64,000 bases of DNA from Delphinus delphis (GCF_949987515.2 NC_082688.1:76016731-76080730); one strand, 5' to 3'. Numbered from the stretch's first letter, positions 1-12,359 are shown. The notes: generated by a model not told the origin, from the letters alone. Numbers and translations are program-made.

Positions 1-273
1 CATATTCTCATGCTCCTGTGATTAGAACCTCAAGTATTCCCAGAAGTCCATGTGGAGATTTCATTAAAAGACACAGTAGTGAGATATCCTTTTGTGCCAT
101 TTCAGCAAGAATGGTAAGACAGTAAGGGGCTGAAGTCAAACGCATACCTCAGAATAAAATGCAACACTTCAAAATAAGTCCTTAAAAAAAAGACATGTAT
201 ACCTAGACAACAAATAACCATTGTGCAATTCAAAACTCAAGTGTTGTGTTGATGCTATTAGTGTCACACATAA

Positions 274-274
<1 letters not shown>

Positions 275-308
<34 letters not shown>
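275..308. repeat. (CA)n microsatellite
   Basis: An almost pure CA dinucleotide run of about 17 units, preceded by an imperfect CACATAAATA lead-in. Likely length-polymorphic. No gene lies nearby. Confidence 0.97.
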
Positions 309-310
<2 letters not shown>

Positions 311-828
311 GGCTGAAATTTTCTAATCTATTGATCCAAGCTCTGGTATTTATTAAGCTAAAATCTTAGTCAACTTTTGGATGCAAATGTTTCTATTCAT
401 GCCCTAAATTATTTTCCTTCTTTTCTTCTTTGAGGATACTCTGAAAATTATCAAATCAATTATTTTATAAAACAAATCTGTTTCCATGAGTAGTAATCCT
501 TTTTGTCTCTTGGTGGCCAGGCAGGGTATTAGAAGAAGTAATTAGTAGACTAAAGAAGTAATTTAGTAGACTAAATGACAGGGAAGTGGAAATTAAACAT
601 AATCTCCAAGCTACAGAACTGACTTTGACTTTGAAGTGAGGAATTTTTGAAAGCTACTTGTTTTGGAAGGCCCCATTTGTGAACTAGTGTGACTTCTAAT
701 ACTTCAGTTCTGCCACTTACTGTAAAAGAGTGAAACTAAGTAAATCGGGATAACTATTTGCTTTCTAAAATGGCTTTATTTCATTATACAGAAACGATGC
801 TATTGATCCCTTCTTTGAATGGGTAGGT

Positions 829-832
<4 letters not shown>
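309..832. other. No recognised feature
   Basis: AT-rich sequence with no repeat or gene that I can identify. A short near-duplicated phrase (agaagtaatttagtagacta-like) occurs twice around 533-576, suggesting a small local slippage duplication. Confidence 0.5.
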
Positions 833-870
<38 letters not shown>

Positions 871-893
871 TGTGTGTGTGTGTGTGTGTGTGT
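833..893. repeat. (TG)n microsatellite
   Basis: About 30 TG units with a single TC interruption near 870. Read on the minus strand it makes a spurious His/Thr-rich reading frame that is not a gene. Confidence 0.97.
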
Positions 894-947
894 TTTAAGT
901 AGTGAATAAAAAGGTTTTCCACTGAACTCTGATTCATCCAATAACAC

Positions 948-1060
948 ACTTATTCATTCCACAAATTTTAATTGAGTACCTCAGTTGTGCCAGATATGGG
1001 ATTAGGTGCTCAAATACATAATGAAAATGCACGTATTCTCCCCATAAAAGTCTACTATTT
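948..1060 (-). mobile_element. L2 LINE 3' fragment
   Basis: The plus strand reads as the reverse complement of the L2 3' end: attcattccacaaa, then an attgagtacct segment, then a tgtgccagatatgggatta segment (consensus tgtgccaggcactgttcta). It is diverged, as expected for an element older than the placental radiation. Confidence 0.7.
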
Positions 1061-2799
1061 ATTCTATTCTGATTTGTTGACATACACTGGTAACCAAGAA
1101 AGGTAGCAACATTAGACCAAATTAAAATAACCGGACTTATTTTATATCCCACCCACTATATGACCAGACAAGGGATTTTATGAAGTTTGCCAGTGAGCAA
1201 AGCATTACAGACCAAGGGTAAGCTACAATATGAAAGGACTGATATACCCAGTCAACTCACGTACAGTTTGTACTGGAAGTGATGGTTTTGTGTCACTCTT
1301 AAGCCCACTAACTGAGTCATGATGGCTCCAAAAAAATCCAACCAGTTAGGTTCTGATAGTACATTGATATTTCCGGCCTCCAACACAGAGTCAGTGCCTC
1401 CCACATGGGTGTATTAGGCATTGCAGTACAGTTCTGTGTGGTCTACACAAGTTAAGAGATTTTGGTGGGGGCATTATTATACAACAAGTTGCTTCACATA
1501 ACTCTTGTATTATTATTCCCTTTATTTTCTCAAAGAGGATATATAAAATTAAATGCATGTATTCTCTTTAAAGAGAAGTTCATGAGGTGTTCATAAGAAG
1601 TACGAATTCCACAACATTGGTTTGAATCTTTATTCTAAGACCAGTTTTTAGAATGAAAAAAAAATGCTTGAAAGTTTTGCACTTCCCTTCCCCTGTCTGA
1701 AGATACGATCTTGAATAAGGACATGAAAACAAAAGACACAGATTATACTTCTCAAAATACTCCTACAAATTAAGTAAAAAGTTAAGAAATATTTACTAAA
1801 ATCAATATGGTTTCCAAATGGTTTAATTTTCTCCTATTTTCTCATCTTTTATTTTTTGAGTCTCTGCTTATTACTGAAACAAATAGTCTGAAAACAAGTC
1901 TTATAAAAAATAAATGTTTTTCTTATTTTTGAGAAATTTGTATTCTTTTAAGAAGAATTTTAAATTGTGTAGATTAAATTTTGTATAATTTATACCTCAA
2001 CAATGTTGATTTAAATTTTTTAAATGCATTTTGACCGTGTTCAAAGAGGTTCTAGATAGGGGCATGGGATACAGAACCTATTGATAAAATACTGTTGTAT
2101 GTGAATCTAAAACAAAACAAAACCAAAATAAAATTTTTAAAAAGTAGAAGAAATTCAAACATTCACAGACCCTGTTTCCTTGTTTCTTGGTCTGGCCTTT
2201 AGTGCTCTGTAATTGAATTTTGGTCTTCTTTGTCTTTCTTTATGCACACTTCTACTGCCCTTTTGGTTTATCTTATTGCTTCGAAGAAAGCTTTCCAAAG
2301 GATCCCCTTAGCACCTAGCACTCATTTCTTAGGATATTGATTTGTACTTGTTGATATGATGCTCTTTAAACTTTATCTCATGGATGTGCTTCATGTTCCC
2401 CGTGGACGCACGTTGCAAAGCCCTCCAGGTAGCCAACAAAACCATACGAGCACTCAGCATTCTATGAGATCAGTGCATTTGCTAAATGATTGCTTAGCAC
2501 ACTCTGCAAGCTTTGTATCTAAGTTGCTCCTTTTCCCGCACAAACCTCAAGAATACGAACATCAGGAATGTAGGAATAGGTAGGTTATCAGTGGTCAAAG
2601 TTATGAGGCTTTCTGCCTTAGACGTTTGAAATCTGTCCCCTCTTATCATTGATACTGGAAAAGGAAAGGTGTCACCATTTTTTAGTCACAGAATTATCGC
2701 TTCTAACTTCTTTTTTTTTTTCTTCATTTAGTCAGATGTAAAAATCACAGGTTATTTCCCAGCAGGCAAGAGTCATCAACAAAAATCATTACTACCTCT
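1061..2799. other. No recognised gene; unique AT-rich DNA
   Basis: No exon-like frame or confident repeat is seen. The stretch near 1965-2160, with an A-rich tail, resembles a worn L1 3' end, but too weakly to call. Short T and A runs lie at 1660 and 2710. Confidence 0.45.
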
Positions 2800-3000
2800 A
2801 TGTGCCTGCTGCTATCTGTTTTATATGTAGTTTCTCATTTAATTGTCTCAAATACCATGTGAAATAAGTATTATAATAATATCCACTTTATGGTGATGAA
2901 AACAAAGATTTTAAATTACTGCCCAAGGACATAGAGCCTTTGAAAAAGAGAGCTAAGATGTGCAGCTAATTGATAGTGCCGTACTATCAATTCTAAATTC
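2800..3000 (-). mobile_element. MIR SINE
   Basis: The order of motifs is the reverse complement of MIR: a tttctcatttaattgtctcaaa segment, a paired 'ataagtattataataatatcc' region, a 'gatgaaaac' counterpart of the gatgaggaaactg core, then 'tgcccaaggacatagagc' for the gcccaaggtcacacagc segment. All diagnostic blocks are present, with substitutions typical of this ancient tRNA-derived family. Confidence 0.8.
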
Positions 3001-3024
3001 TTGTAAATTGAATATGAGAGATTT

Positions 3025-3165
3025 GCTCAACCTACAGATGAAACTCTGAGTCTCCAGGAAATGAAGTGACATCCCAGAGGTCATAAGATCACAGCAGGTC
3101 TGGGTGAGCACCTAAACTCATGATGCTCCTATCTTTCTGATACACTACTCTCTTACCCAGCTTAC
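3025..3165 (-). mobile_element. MIR SINE fragment
   Basis: A second MIR in the same orientation directly follows the first. 'acagatgaaactctgagtctc', 'gaggtcataagatcacagcagg' and the trailing 'ctttctgatacactactctctta' match the MIR 3' half in reverse complement. It could be an independent insertion or a local duplication of MIR sequence. Confidence 0.65.
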
Positions 3166-3772
3166 TCTACATGGTGTCTAAACAACTTTATCGATTTTCA
3201 ATTCACTTGTTCTTAAAGAATCATGTTTTGGGTAGGTTTTATTTTAGAAAGAAGTTACCAAAGGCAACAAACAAAATAACAGGATTTCTGAGTACTCAAT
3301 TTTAAAGGAGCTTAATTTTCTGAAAGCAACAGATTGACATATTTCTCTCTCTCTTTTGAGCCAGTTTTTTCCAATGAAAAAAATATAGACACAAGGAGAA
3401 GACTGCATTGATAGATTGGGACAAAAAGTGTATGATTAGATTAAAATATAAATAGCACATTGGTGTTTTGCTGATGCCCATTTGGTATGTTTTGCTACGT
3501 TATTAGTAATTACAAGCTTAAGATAATATTCTAAGATATTCATTTAATGCTTTCATTTCAGAAACCCAGCAGAAAGCCCCCTAAGTGACATAAAACAAAA
3601 TCTAGGGCAATTCAATCAACATCTGAGAAACCAGTGCCTGACACTCAAACACAAACAATTATCCATGTCTGCTCAAAGATGCCTAATTCTGAATTTAATT
3701 ATGATCTAGAAAATGCCAACTGAAATAGTCCATATTCTTGCTTGCTTTTTTAATGAGGGATTCAGTCAGTTA
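3166..3772. other. No recognised feature
   Basis: AT-rich unique sequence. No gene or confident repeat was recognised. Confidence 0.45.
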
Positions 3773-3950
3773 CATTCCCCAATTCTCCACACAAACTTGT
3801 CTCCATTCTTTTTCACTCCTTTCCGTTTTCTCCTTTCTCTGGTCCCTTCCTTCCCCTTTCCTCCTTTCCCATTCCTTCATTGTCTTTTCTTCCTTCCTTT
3901 CTTCCTTCCATACTTCCTTCGATCTTCCCTTCTTTTCCCTCCTTTTTGAC
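3773..3950. repeat. Polypyrimidine tract
   Basis: Plus-strand sequence almost entirely C and T, built from ccttcc, tttcc and cttcctt units. The Phe/Pro/Ser-rich frames translated from it are composition artefacts, not proteins. Long pyrimidine tracts can form triplex DNA in principle; nothing here shows that it does. Confidence 0.85.
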
Positions 3951-3954
3951 TTTT

Positions 3955-4120
3955 CATCTCAACAGACTTTTAAGCATCTATTAAGTTCTATATAATGTGC
4001 TGGGCTCTGAGGATAAGGCAAGTACAAAGATTCAGTTCCTGCCCAGGTATTGCTCAGAGTCTAGTACAGTGGACAGAGAAGTAAACCAATGTATTACAGA
4101 AGAGGGGTAGGGGTCCAACC
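3955..4120 (-). mobile_element. L2 LINE 3' fragment
   Basis: The reverse complement of the L2 3' end is recognisable: 'catctattaagttctatataatg', 'tgctgggctctgaggataaggc', and then a segment matching the 'ttcctgccc...' and 'agtctagtacagt' blocks. Diverged but collinear. Confidence 0.75.
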
Positions 4121-4634
4121 TGCATTGACTTCTCCAGAATTTGTCAGCCTTGAGTAGAAAAACTGTGCATAATTTGACTAGTTGGCTTGGCCTGGTCAAA
4201 TGAGAACTTACAAACATAACTGAAAGTTCCCAAATACCTCACTCTTTAGAAAGTGATCCTTTAAATGTTCAGAATTTACAAACAAATGCCTCAGGGTCAG
4301 CCACATCACTCAAATGTGAATACGGCTTGGTTGACTATAACCAGAAGCCAAAGGGACAGTTAATGGTGAAGTGAAGAAAGCAAGCTTAGCCTTAGGGCGT
4401 TACAAACATTTTAAACACTACTTTTGCCAAACAGAACAAGTTTGTGGACTGGTTTTGGTCGTTGGCCACCAGTCCGAGATCCTGCTTTACAACTATTGAA
4501 GAGTCACCACCCACTGCTGTCTAGATGTGGATCCGATTCCCCTACCTCTTGGCAAAATCCATGGTGGGTAAAAAACCTCTCAAGAAATCTTTCTAGTGGA
4601 GAAAAAAAGCCCTTTGGACTAGCTCATCAAAATC
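4121..4634. other. No recognised feature
   Basis: Unique sequence. A 108-codon frame starts at 4424 (ending at 4750, inside the MER5-like stretch) but shows no domain, signal or exon hallmark, so I treat it as chance. Confidence 0.4.
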
Positions 4635-4790
4635 ACCAAAAAGTATGTTTAATACTGCGGCTTCTTGAGCACCACTCCAGAATGAATAAACTCCATTTTT
4701 GGAGTGAGACTGGAACTTCTACAAATGACAGTTCCCTAGATTACACTTAGACACACTAACGTTTAAGAATCACTCTTCTAAAACAAAGCC
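4635..4790 (+). mobile_element. MER5-like DNA transposon relic
   Basis: The stretch runs from a 'catcaaaatcacc' start, through a shared-spacing middle, to 'gtttaagaatcactcttcta', the counterpart of the MER5 end 'tttgagaaccactgctcta'. These are landmarks of the non-autonomous hAT-Charlie element MER5. The centre is eroded, so the family call is tentative. Confidence 0.5.
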
Positions 4791-5411
4791 TATTTTTGTT
4801 GTTTTTCAATACTTTCCCACAGGTTTTAATTTATAACATTTATTTCTCTTTAATTTCAAATAAATTAGCCTATTTTGGAAAAAATATTCTTCCATGAATT
4901 GCATAAATTGAGAAATTCCCTTTAATGACCAGTACTTTCCCTTCAGATATTTAAGAACTTATTTTAAAGTTCAATACATACATGATCTTCATCACTCTTC
5001 TTATTTAATATAACTGATTTTTTTATAACAAAAAAGACTTCCTAAAGATAGAGAGAAACCATTCTGGGCAGCTGGAATCATTGCAAATAGTACAGATCAG
5101 TCATAATAAGAAAGGAGAAATCAAATTCTCTTTGGTGTAAGGCAGCACTGTACCTAGAATGGGAAACAAGAAATGAAGGGAGCACGGTGGGCTCATCACA
5201 AGTTCCATTCCATGAAGGAGAAGCTTATGTCTCAATACGTGACCACCCTCAATATCAGTCCACACATGGCAGGAGTCTGATAGCAATTACACTTCCTGAT
5301 GGGTTGCAGTGAGCGTGCTTGAGATTCTACAGCTCCTTTCAGAGGGGTGGTGGTGTTAGGGTGTTTCAGGAGTTAGCGAGCATTTGAGAAAGAAGGGTTA
5401 GGAAATTAACA
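4791..5411. other. No recognised feature
   Basis: AT-rich sequence followed by a more GC-balanced stretch from about 5060. No gene or repeat was recognised. Confidence 0.45.
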
Positions 5412-5645
5412 AGTATGTGGCAAGTAACCACTGTTAATTAGCGTGTTGTGCTGGATGCTTTACATACACATTCTCATTTAATTGTTACAGCAAACCTGGG
5501 AGACAGATGTGATTATTTCTACTTGGCGACTGAGAAGACCTAGAGTCAGAGAGGATAAATAGCTTGCCTAGGGTCAACAAGCCAAGAGGGAGAAGCAGAA
5601 TTTAAACCTCTGACTTCTTAGTTGCATCGGCCAGACTTTTTCTAA
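5412..5645 (-). mobile_element. MIR SINE
   Basis: A nearly complete MIR in reverse complement: 'gctggatgctttacatacac', 'ttctcatttaattgttacag', 'gtgattatttctacttg', 'agagaggataaatagcttgcc' and 'agaatttaaacctctgacttc' occur in the expected order and spacing. Confidence 0.88.
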
Positions 5646-6045
5646 CATAATAAATACTCCGTAGGTTGTTTGTCCTATCAATTTGCTTTTTTTTTTCTTC
5701 ACTTCAAGAATAGACCCAGGTCAACCATTTCTCTCTTCTATTTCTAAACCTTTCCCTCTTCTAACCACTACATTCCAATTTTCCCCAACATCGGGTATAT
5801 AGAGATAAAATACGAGAGAGAAAATGTCATGTTTGTTTGTTTGTTTTTGGCTGTCCAGAAGTGAAAGCAATTAGGTCTCTGATTTTTATTAGAAAAGTAG
5901 GACGGAGCTTGAATATTGCATTATTCTTGCATGTTGCATCATTAACATAAGGATAATCTTGGAGGGAAGGTAAAGCCTTCTTTCTACGGCTGCCTAGGAA
6001 TGACGGGGGCTTAGATGTGACCTAAACTTGGATGCTTGAGGGAAT
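5646..6045. other. No recognised feature
   Basis: Unique AT-rich sequence with a (GTTT)n run near 5830. No gene or dispersed repeat was recognised. Confidence 0.45.
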
Positions 6046-6190
6046 GACAAATAAATAAATAAATAATATATGTATACACATACATATATATACATATATA
6101 TACATACATTAAATATATATACATATATACACATATTATATATACATACATATATACATATATATTATATACACACATACATATATATAA
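6046..6190. repeat. Compound (AAAT)n / (TATACA)n microsatellite
   Basis: Four or five AAAT units lead into about 130 bp of alternating TATACA, TATATA and CATACA units. It generates the Tyr/Val/Ile-rich minus-strand frame seen over it, which is not a gene. Confidence 0.92.
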
Positions 6191-6785
6191 AAAACAGGTG
6201 ACTAAAGCACTAAGTTTTCCTGCAATGTGACCTTGTTTATTTTTCCAGCACCAAGCTTCCCAAGCTTCCTTTTTCTTGTCCATATGCCTATTTTGTATGG
6301 CCTGAATCTGCCTTCTGCTAAATTCTTTTTACGTTTAAGAGAGCCAGAGTTGTTTTCCAATACTTGTAACTAAAAATCCTGAATGACACAGAAATTTGCT
6401 TTTTAAAATTGATAGAAAATCTACTAGGACTCGCTAGGAGACTGACCCAAAGTAACATGAAGTATGTCAAAGAGAACAACAAAAAGGAAGGAAAAGCAGG
6501 AAAAAAAAATTGAAGAGAGAAACTATGGCTGAAGTGATGATGCATCTAGTAAAATTACTAAAAACAAAACCAGAAAGTCCGTTTCTAGTAAATTCCAAAT
6601 CAGTGTTTTAAGGAGAATGTTGAGAATGATTTCTAGATAAATGAAATAGCCAGAACAACTTTGCAATAAAGACACATTACATTAGAAGTGATCTGCTTCA
6701 CAAACAAATGGAAAATGAAATTTAAATAATACATTATAGTATCAAAAAATACAGTACTTTTCATCAAAAATTGTGTGTAGGTAGA
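6191..6785. other. No recognised feature
   Basis: Unique AT-rich sequence. No gene or confident repeat was seen. Confidence 0.45.
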
Positions 6786-7272
6786 CAGAATTCTAACCCA
6801 GCCTCTTAGAGGTACCTGTCCATATAACCCCTCCCCTTTGAGTATGGGAGATACCTGTGAATATGATGGGTTATCACTTATGATTAGATTACTAGTCAGT
6901 TGCCATTGAGTTAGGCAAAAGGAAGATTATCCTGGTTGGGTCTGACCTAATCAGGTGAGCCTTTAAAAGAAGGTGAAGCTTCAGAGAGGTGCCTTCTTGC
7001 TGGCCTTAAAGGCACAGCCTCCATGAGTTCTACTGTCCAAGCAAATGAATTCTGCCAACAGTCATGTGAGCTTGAAAAAGGACTCTGAGGGTCAGAAGAG
7101 ATCTCAGACATGTCTGACACCTTGATTTCTGCCTTGTGAGTTCTTAAGCAGAGAACCCAACTATACTATGCCTGGACTCCTGACCTACAGAAACTGTGAG
7201 ATAATTAACGGATGTTGCTTTAAGCCATTCAATTTGTGGCAATTTTTAAAACATCAGTAGAAAACTAATACA
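6786..7272 (+). mobile_element. Solo LTR of MaLR/ERVL type (MLT1/MST-like)
   Basis: The block carries MaLR landmarks in order: 'gaatatgatgggttatcac', 'gattatcctggttggg', 'tgacaccttgatttctgcc', 'cagaaactgtgagataatt' and a 'gctttaagccattcaatttg' end followed by 'aaactaatacaa'. These non-coding LTRs derive from ancient endogenous retrovirus-like elements. No internal viral coding region is attached. The exact subfamily is uncertain. Confidence 0.75.
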
Positions 7273-7962
7273 ACTCACACTGAAAAAAACAAAATATTGC
7301 TAAGAAAAATTAAAGAGAATCTAAATAGAGAGATGTACCATGTCTATGGATTAGAAAACTCAATATTTTTAAGATCTTAAGACGCTTTAAGTTGATTTAT
7401 AAAGTCAACACAATACCATCATAATCCCAGCAGAATTTTAAAAAAAATAGAAATTGTGAAGCTGATTCTACAATGTATATGAAAATGCAAAGGATCTAGC
7501 CAAAGCCAAAATAAACATAGAAGGAATAAAACTAGGAAATTTACACTATTCGGCTTCAAGACTTCCTGTAAAGTCACAGGAATTAAGACGGTGGGTTACT
7601 GATACAATGCTAGACAAACAGATCAATTGAAAAGAATAGAAAATCTCAAAATGCATCCACACTTAAACCGTCAATAATTTCAACAAAGCATATAGAATAA
7701 AAATATAGACATGAGAGATACACAGCAAATTTAGGTCACTGGTTACATCAGGGGCAGGAAGCAGAAATGATTGCAAAGGAAGATTCAGCATTATCTATAA
7801 AGATTTACTTCTGACACAACAAAAATGAAAACAACAGATCTAAACCAAGTATGACAAAATGACAAAAACTGTTAAAACTGGATAGTGGTGAATATACGGG
7901 CTGTGTTTCATTATTCTTTAGATTTTCTATGTTTGTTTGAAATATTTCCTTCAAAAAATAAT
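7273..7962 (+). mobile_element. Old L1 (L1M) 3' fragment
   Basis: It begins in the 3' half of ORF2 ('gtaccatgtctatggattag...' and the 'cacaataccatcataatcccagc' segment typical of L1M) and continues through a diverged 3' UTR to an A-rich end at 7954-7960. The ORF2 frame is destroyed by many stops and indels. It abuts the upstream LTR directly. Confidence 0.75.
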
Positions 7963-8439
7963 CTTTCCATATGACCAACCACTTCCACACTTTGAGTTCA
8001 CACAAATGACCTATACTGACTTTTAAAACATTTTTTGTATCTTTCTATTTGATATCCATTCCTATATAAGATGAGAAATATGATTTCTATATATTGACTT
8101 TTAAAATAGTTTTTTTTACCTTTCTGTTTGATATCCATTCCTACATAAGAGGAGAAATATGATTATCAAAATGAGATATCTTCCCTGCGAAGTTCTGAGT
8201 TTTATCAGCATTTGTGATTCTGCACAAAAGACCTATGCCCACATGTTACCAGGAGTTGCCATACAGTGATGTTTAATGTTTATCTCACAGGGAGAAATCA
8301 GTCACTGCTTTTCTGATCTTATCCACATGGACGCTTTTTGCTTCAGATACGGCCTTTACTTGAGTGTACATTTAGATCTCTAGAGCTGTGTGAAGCAGCT
8401 GTATTTGTGGTTGGATCTGATGCACTTTAAAGATTCTTC
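7963..8439. other. Unique sequence with a local tandem duplication
   Basis: No gene is recognised. The one structured element is the 78-bp tandem duplication at 8017-8164, listed separately. Confidence 0.5.
8017..8164. repeat. 78-bp imperfect tandem duplication
   Basis: Two copies, starting at 8017 and 8095, both run tgacttttaaaa... through 'tttgatatccattccta(t/c)ataag' to 'gagaaatatgatt'. They differ at about ten positions, so the duplication is not recent. Confidence 0.9.
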
Positions 8440-9320
8440 AAACTCATATAGAGCACTTGTGACTCACAAACCTGTAACTCTGGACATCTAATCCCTTCTG
8501 GGCTTCAGACCTTTACTTCCATCCGCCTATCCTTCATGTTCCCTGGCTATTAGGTAAGCACCTCATCACAATTAAACAGGTGATTCACAATTAAACTAAG
8601 GAACTCCCTTCATGAAACCTCTCTTCCCTTTTACACTCTCTTAGGTCAATGAATGATGTTGCTACCCACACAGATGCAGAAACCAACAAAACAGGAAAGA
8701 ACAGAAACAAAACAACATTAAAAAACACATAAAGCAATGGAAGTTACATTTTATTCCTCCTCCTTCCTTGCTCCCATATCTAGTCAGCACTAGGTCATGT
8801 TTACTCTGACACTTAAATATCTTGTGAATTCATCCCCTTGTCTCCTCATACTGTTAAAACAACTTCCAAGGTGGTCATCCTGCCTCTAGTCCAGCTTTCT
8901 CTAAGCAATGGTTTCTGAAATATAAATCTCACCATCATCACCAGGAGGATAAAATCAAAATTTCTTGACTCTGACATAGCATCCTTTATTTCATGAAATC
9001 TGTTCATCATCTAACATCCCCCAGTAATTTCCAAAACATCACATGCTGTCTGCCTTTGATAGGCTGCATCCTCTGATTGTGATAACTTTCCTTGCTTTAT
9101 TTATCTGGCAAACCAGTTTTAACTCCAGGGTTACATCTTTGGATAAAGGTAAGAATTCCTGGTAGTACATTGTCATAGTCAATTACCAGGTTGAACCTGA
9201 ATCATTTGCAAATCATTCTCTCTCCAGTAGAATGTAAGCCTCCTTGAGATCAAAGATTCTGTGCAATGTTCATCTTTAAAAAGAGCACTGAGATTGGCAG
9301 TAATAAGTACACAATAGGTA
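8440..9320 (+). mobile_element. L2 LINE, long 3' copy
   Basis: About 880 bp collinear with the L2 ORF2 end and 3' UTR. Recognisable blocks include 'ctctggacatctaatccctt', 'aggataaaatcaaaatttct' (consensus aggataaaatccaaa) and 'agtagaatgtaagcctcctt', then 'gagatcaaagattctgtgc'. No reading frame survives. It is one of the longest ancient repeats in the window. Confidence 0.75.
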
Positions 9321-9544
9321 AAAGTATTGGGGGAGGAGAAGAGGGAGAGAATGGGAGTGAGAAAGAGAGAAGTATTCCCATAATTTAAAAAAAAGGAAAT
9401 AACTATTATATTTAATATGATAAAAACTGAAATAGAAGAAAAATTGTTCCAAACCTGATTGGGGCAGAATAATTTGGGGGGCAGAATAATTCAGATCCAA
9501 AACTTTAGCAAATGAAATCAAACAACATATAAAAAGATACATAT

Positions 9545-10400
9545 GCTTAGGTTAAGCTGTGATGGAACAGAAACTCGTTCGTTGATGGTGGGAATGCAAA
9601 ATGGTACAGCTACTTTGAAAGGTAGTTTGGCAGTTTCTTGCAAACTAAACATAGTCTTACCGTATGATCTAGCAGCTGCTTTCTTTGTTATTTACCGAAT
9701 GCAGGGAAAACTTACATTCCCACAAGAACCTGCATGTGGATATTTATAGCATCTTTATTCTTATTTGCCAAAATATGGAAGCAAGAAAGATTTTCTTCAT
9801 TAGGTGTATGGCTAAATACACTGTGATACACCCATTCAATGGAATACAATTCAGCAGTAAAATGAAGTGCTACGATTCAGCACTAAAAAACAAAAACAAA
9901 ACTATCAAGCATTGAAAAGACATGAAAGAGACTTAAATGCATGTTTCTATGTGAGAGAAGCCAATCTGAAGAGGTTATATACTATATGATTCCAACTGTA
10001 TGGCATTCTGGAAAGGTGAAACTATAGAGAAAGTAAGAAGATCAGTGGTCACCAGGAAGGAAGGAAGGGAGGAATAGGTGGAGCACACAGCGGATTTTTA
10101 GGGCAGTGAAAGAACTCTGTCTGATTAAATAATGGTGGATACAGGTCATTATACATTTGTCCAAACTCATAGAACGTACAACATCAAGAGTGAACCCTAA
10201 TGTAAACTATGGACCTTGGATGATTATGATGTGTCAATGGATGTTCATCATTTGTAACAAATGTACCACACTGATGGGGGATGTTGATGGTGATGGAGGC
10301 TATGAATATGTACAGGCAGGAGGCATATGGGAAATCTCTGTATCTTCTGCTCAACTCTGCTGTGAACCTAAAATTATTCTAAAAATAGAATACTAAAAAT
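9545..10400 (+). mobile_element. Old L1 (L1M) 3' end
   Basis: Starts at the ORF2 C-terminal region ('gatggtgggaatgcaaaatgg', 'ctttgaaaggtagtttggcag', then the 'aatggaatacaattcagcag' segment) and continues into an L1MA/MB-type 3' UTR ('gtggtcaccaggaaggaa', 'tttgtccaaactcatagaac') to an A-rich end near 10400. Frames of 60-90 codons over it are residues of ORF2 or chance. Confidence 0.8.
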
Positions 10401-10404
10401 ATAT

Positions 10405-12359
10405 ATAATGCATCAATATTAAGTGGGGTTTATCCTCAAAACTCTATACACTGACAACAAAATATCTGAAAAAGCAATAAAGAAAACAATCCCACTCACA
10501 ATCACATCAAATACAACAGAAGACTTAAGACTAAATTTCTAAGTCTGAAATAAATAAATAAATGTCAAGGAGGTAAAATATCTGCACACTGAAACTTATA
10601 AGACTGATGGAAGAAACTGAAGAAGACACAAATAAATTGAAAGATATCCTGTGTTTATAGATCAGAAGAATTAGTACTATTAAAATGTACATACTACCCA
10701 AAGCTTTCTATAGATTCAATGAAATCCTTATCAAAATTCCAATGGCATTTTTCACAGAAATAGAAAAAACAATTCTAAAATTTGTATGGAACCACAAAAG
10801 GACCCAGATAGCAAAACAATTCTGAGAAAGAACAAAGCTGGAGGCATCACACTTCCTGGCTCAGACTATACTACAAAGCTAGTAATCAAAAAGGTATGGT
10901 ACTGGCATAAAAACAGACACACAGACTAATGAAATGGAATAGAGAGCCTAGAAATAATCCCTCACATATACAGTTAACTAATACTGACAAGGGAGTAAAG
11001 ACTACTCCATGGGGATAAGGTAGTGTCTTCAATAAATAGTGATGGGAAAACTGGATAACCACATTCAGAAAAATTAAATTGGACCTCTATCTTACACTAC
11101 TCACAGAAATTAACTCAAAATGGATTAAAGATTTAATCAAACAAAAGATCTGAAACCATAAAACTCCTAGAAGAAAACAAAGGGAAAAGCTCTTTGACAG
11201 GTCTTGGTCATGATTTTTTGGATGTTACAGCAAAAGCACAAGTAAAAAAAGCCAAAATCAGTAACTGTGAGTATGTCAAACTAAAAAGCTTCTGCACAGA
11301 AAAAGAAACAATCAACAAAATGAAAATGCAAACTTCAGAATAGGAGAATATATTTGCAAACCATGTATCTGATACATATACCCAAAATGTATAAAGAACT
11401 CATACAACTCAATAACAAAAAAAAAAATCCAATTAAAATATGTCAGAGGAACTGAACAGACATTTTTCCAAAGAAGGTATGCAAATGGCCAGCAGGTACC
11501 TGAAAAGAAACTAATCATCAGAGAAATGCAAAATGAAATTATGATGAGTTATCACCTCACCCTTGTTAGTATGGCTGTCATCAAAAGACAAGTGTTGGCA
11601 AGGATGTGGATAAAAGGGAACCTCTGTGCACTGTTGGTGGAAATGTAAATTTCCACTATGGGAAACAGATGGAGGTTCCTAAAAAATTAAAAATAGAACT
11701 ACCATATGTTCCAGAGATCCTACTTCTGGGTGTATATTCAAAGGAAGTGAAATTACAATCTTGTAGAGATATCTGCAGTCTCATGTTCATTGCAGCTTTA
11801 TTCACAATAGCCATGCTATGGAAACAGCCTAAGTGTACGTCAACAGATAAATGGATAAAGAAGATGTGATATGATAAAGAAGGAAATCTTTCCATTTGTG
11901 ACTACACTGATGGACCCTGAGGGAATTATGCTAAGTGAAATAAGTCAGAGAAAGACAAATACTGTATAATATCACTTATATTTGTAATCTAAAAAAGCCA
12001 AACTCACAGAAACAGAAAAAACAGAATTATGGTTACCAGAGGCTGGAGGTTGGCGGGGGATGCAGATATGTTGGTCAAAAGGTATAAATTTCCCGGTGAA
12101 TAAGTTCTGGAGATATAATGCATAGCATTATGATTACAGTTAATGATACTATACTATATACTTAAAAGTCACCAAGAGAGTAGATCTAAAAGTTCTCATC
12201 ACAGAAAGGAAATGGAGCTTATGTGATATGATGGAGGCATTAGCTAAGGCTATGGTGGTAAACATTTTGTAATATATAACTGTATCAAATCGACACTGTA
12301 CACCTTAAACTTACACAATGTTATATGTCAATTATACATCAATAAAGCTGGAAAAAATT
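10405..12359 (+). mobile_element. Old L1 (L1MA-like), 5'-truncated
   Basis: About 1.95 kb from mid ORF2 ('cattaaaatgtacatactacc', 'caatggcatttttcacagaaa') through the ORF2 C-terminal region ('ggaaatgtaaatttccactatg', 'tattcacaatagccatgctatg') and a 3' UTR ('ccagaggctggaggttgg', 'acaatgttatatgtcaatta') to AATAAA and a short A run at 12352-12357. Many stops and frameshifts make the coding region dead. It directly follows another L1 3' end in the same orientation. Confidence 0.88.

Noticed and set aside
1965..2160. Possible L1 3' end with A-rich tail
   Set aside because: Only a short AT-rich phrase matches; insufficient blocks in order to call an element.
4424..4750. 108-codon plus-strand frame
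   Set aside because: No recognisable domain, partly overlaps a MER5-like relic, and has no splice or promoter context.
6011..6283. 90-codon Tyr/Val/Ile-rich minus-strand frame
   Set aside because: Encoded by the (TATACA)n microsatellite.
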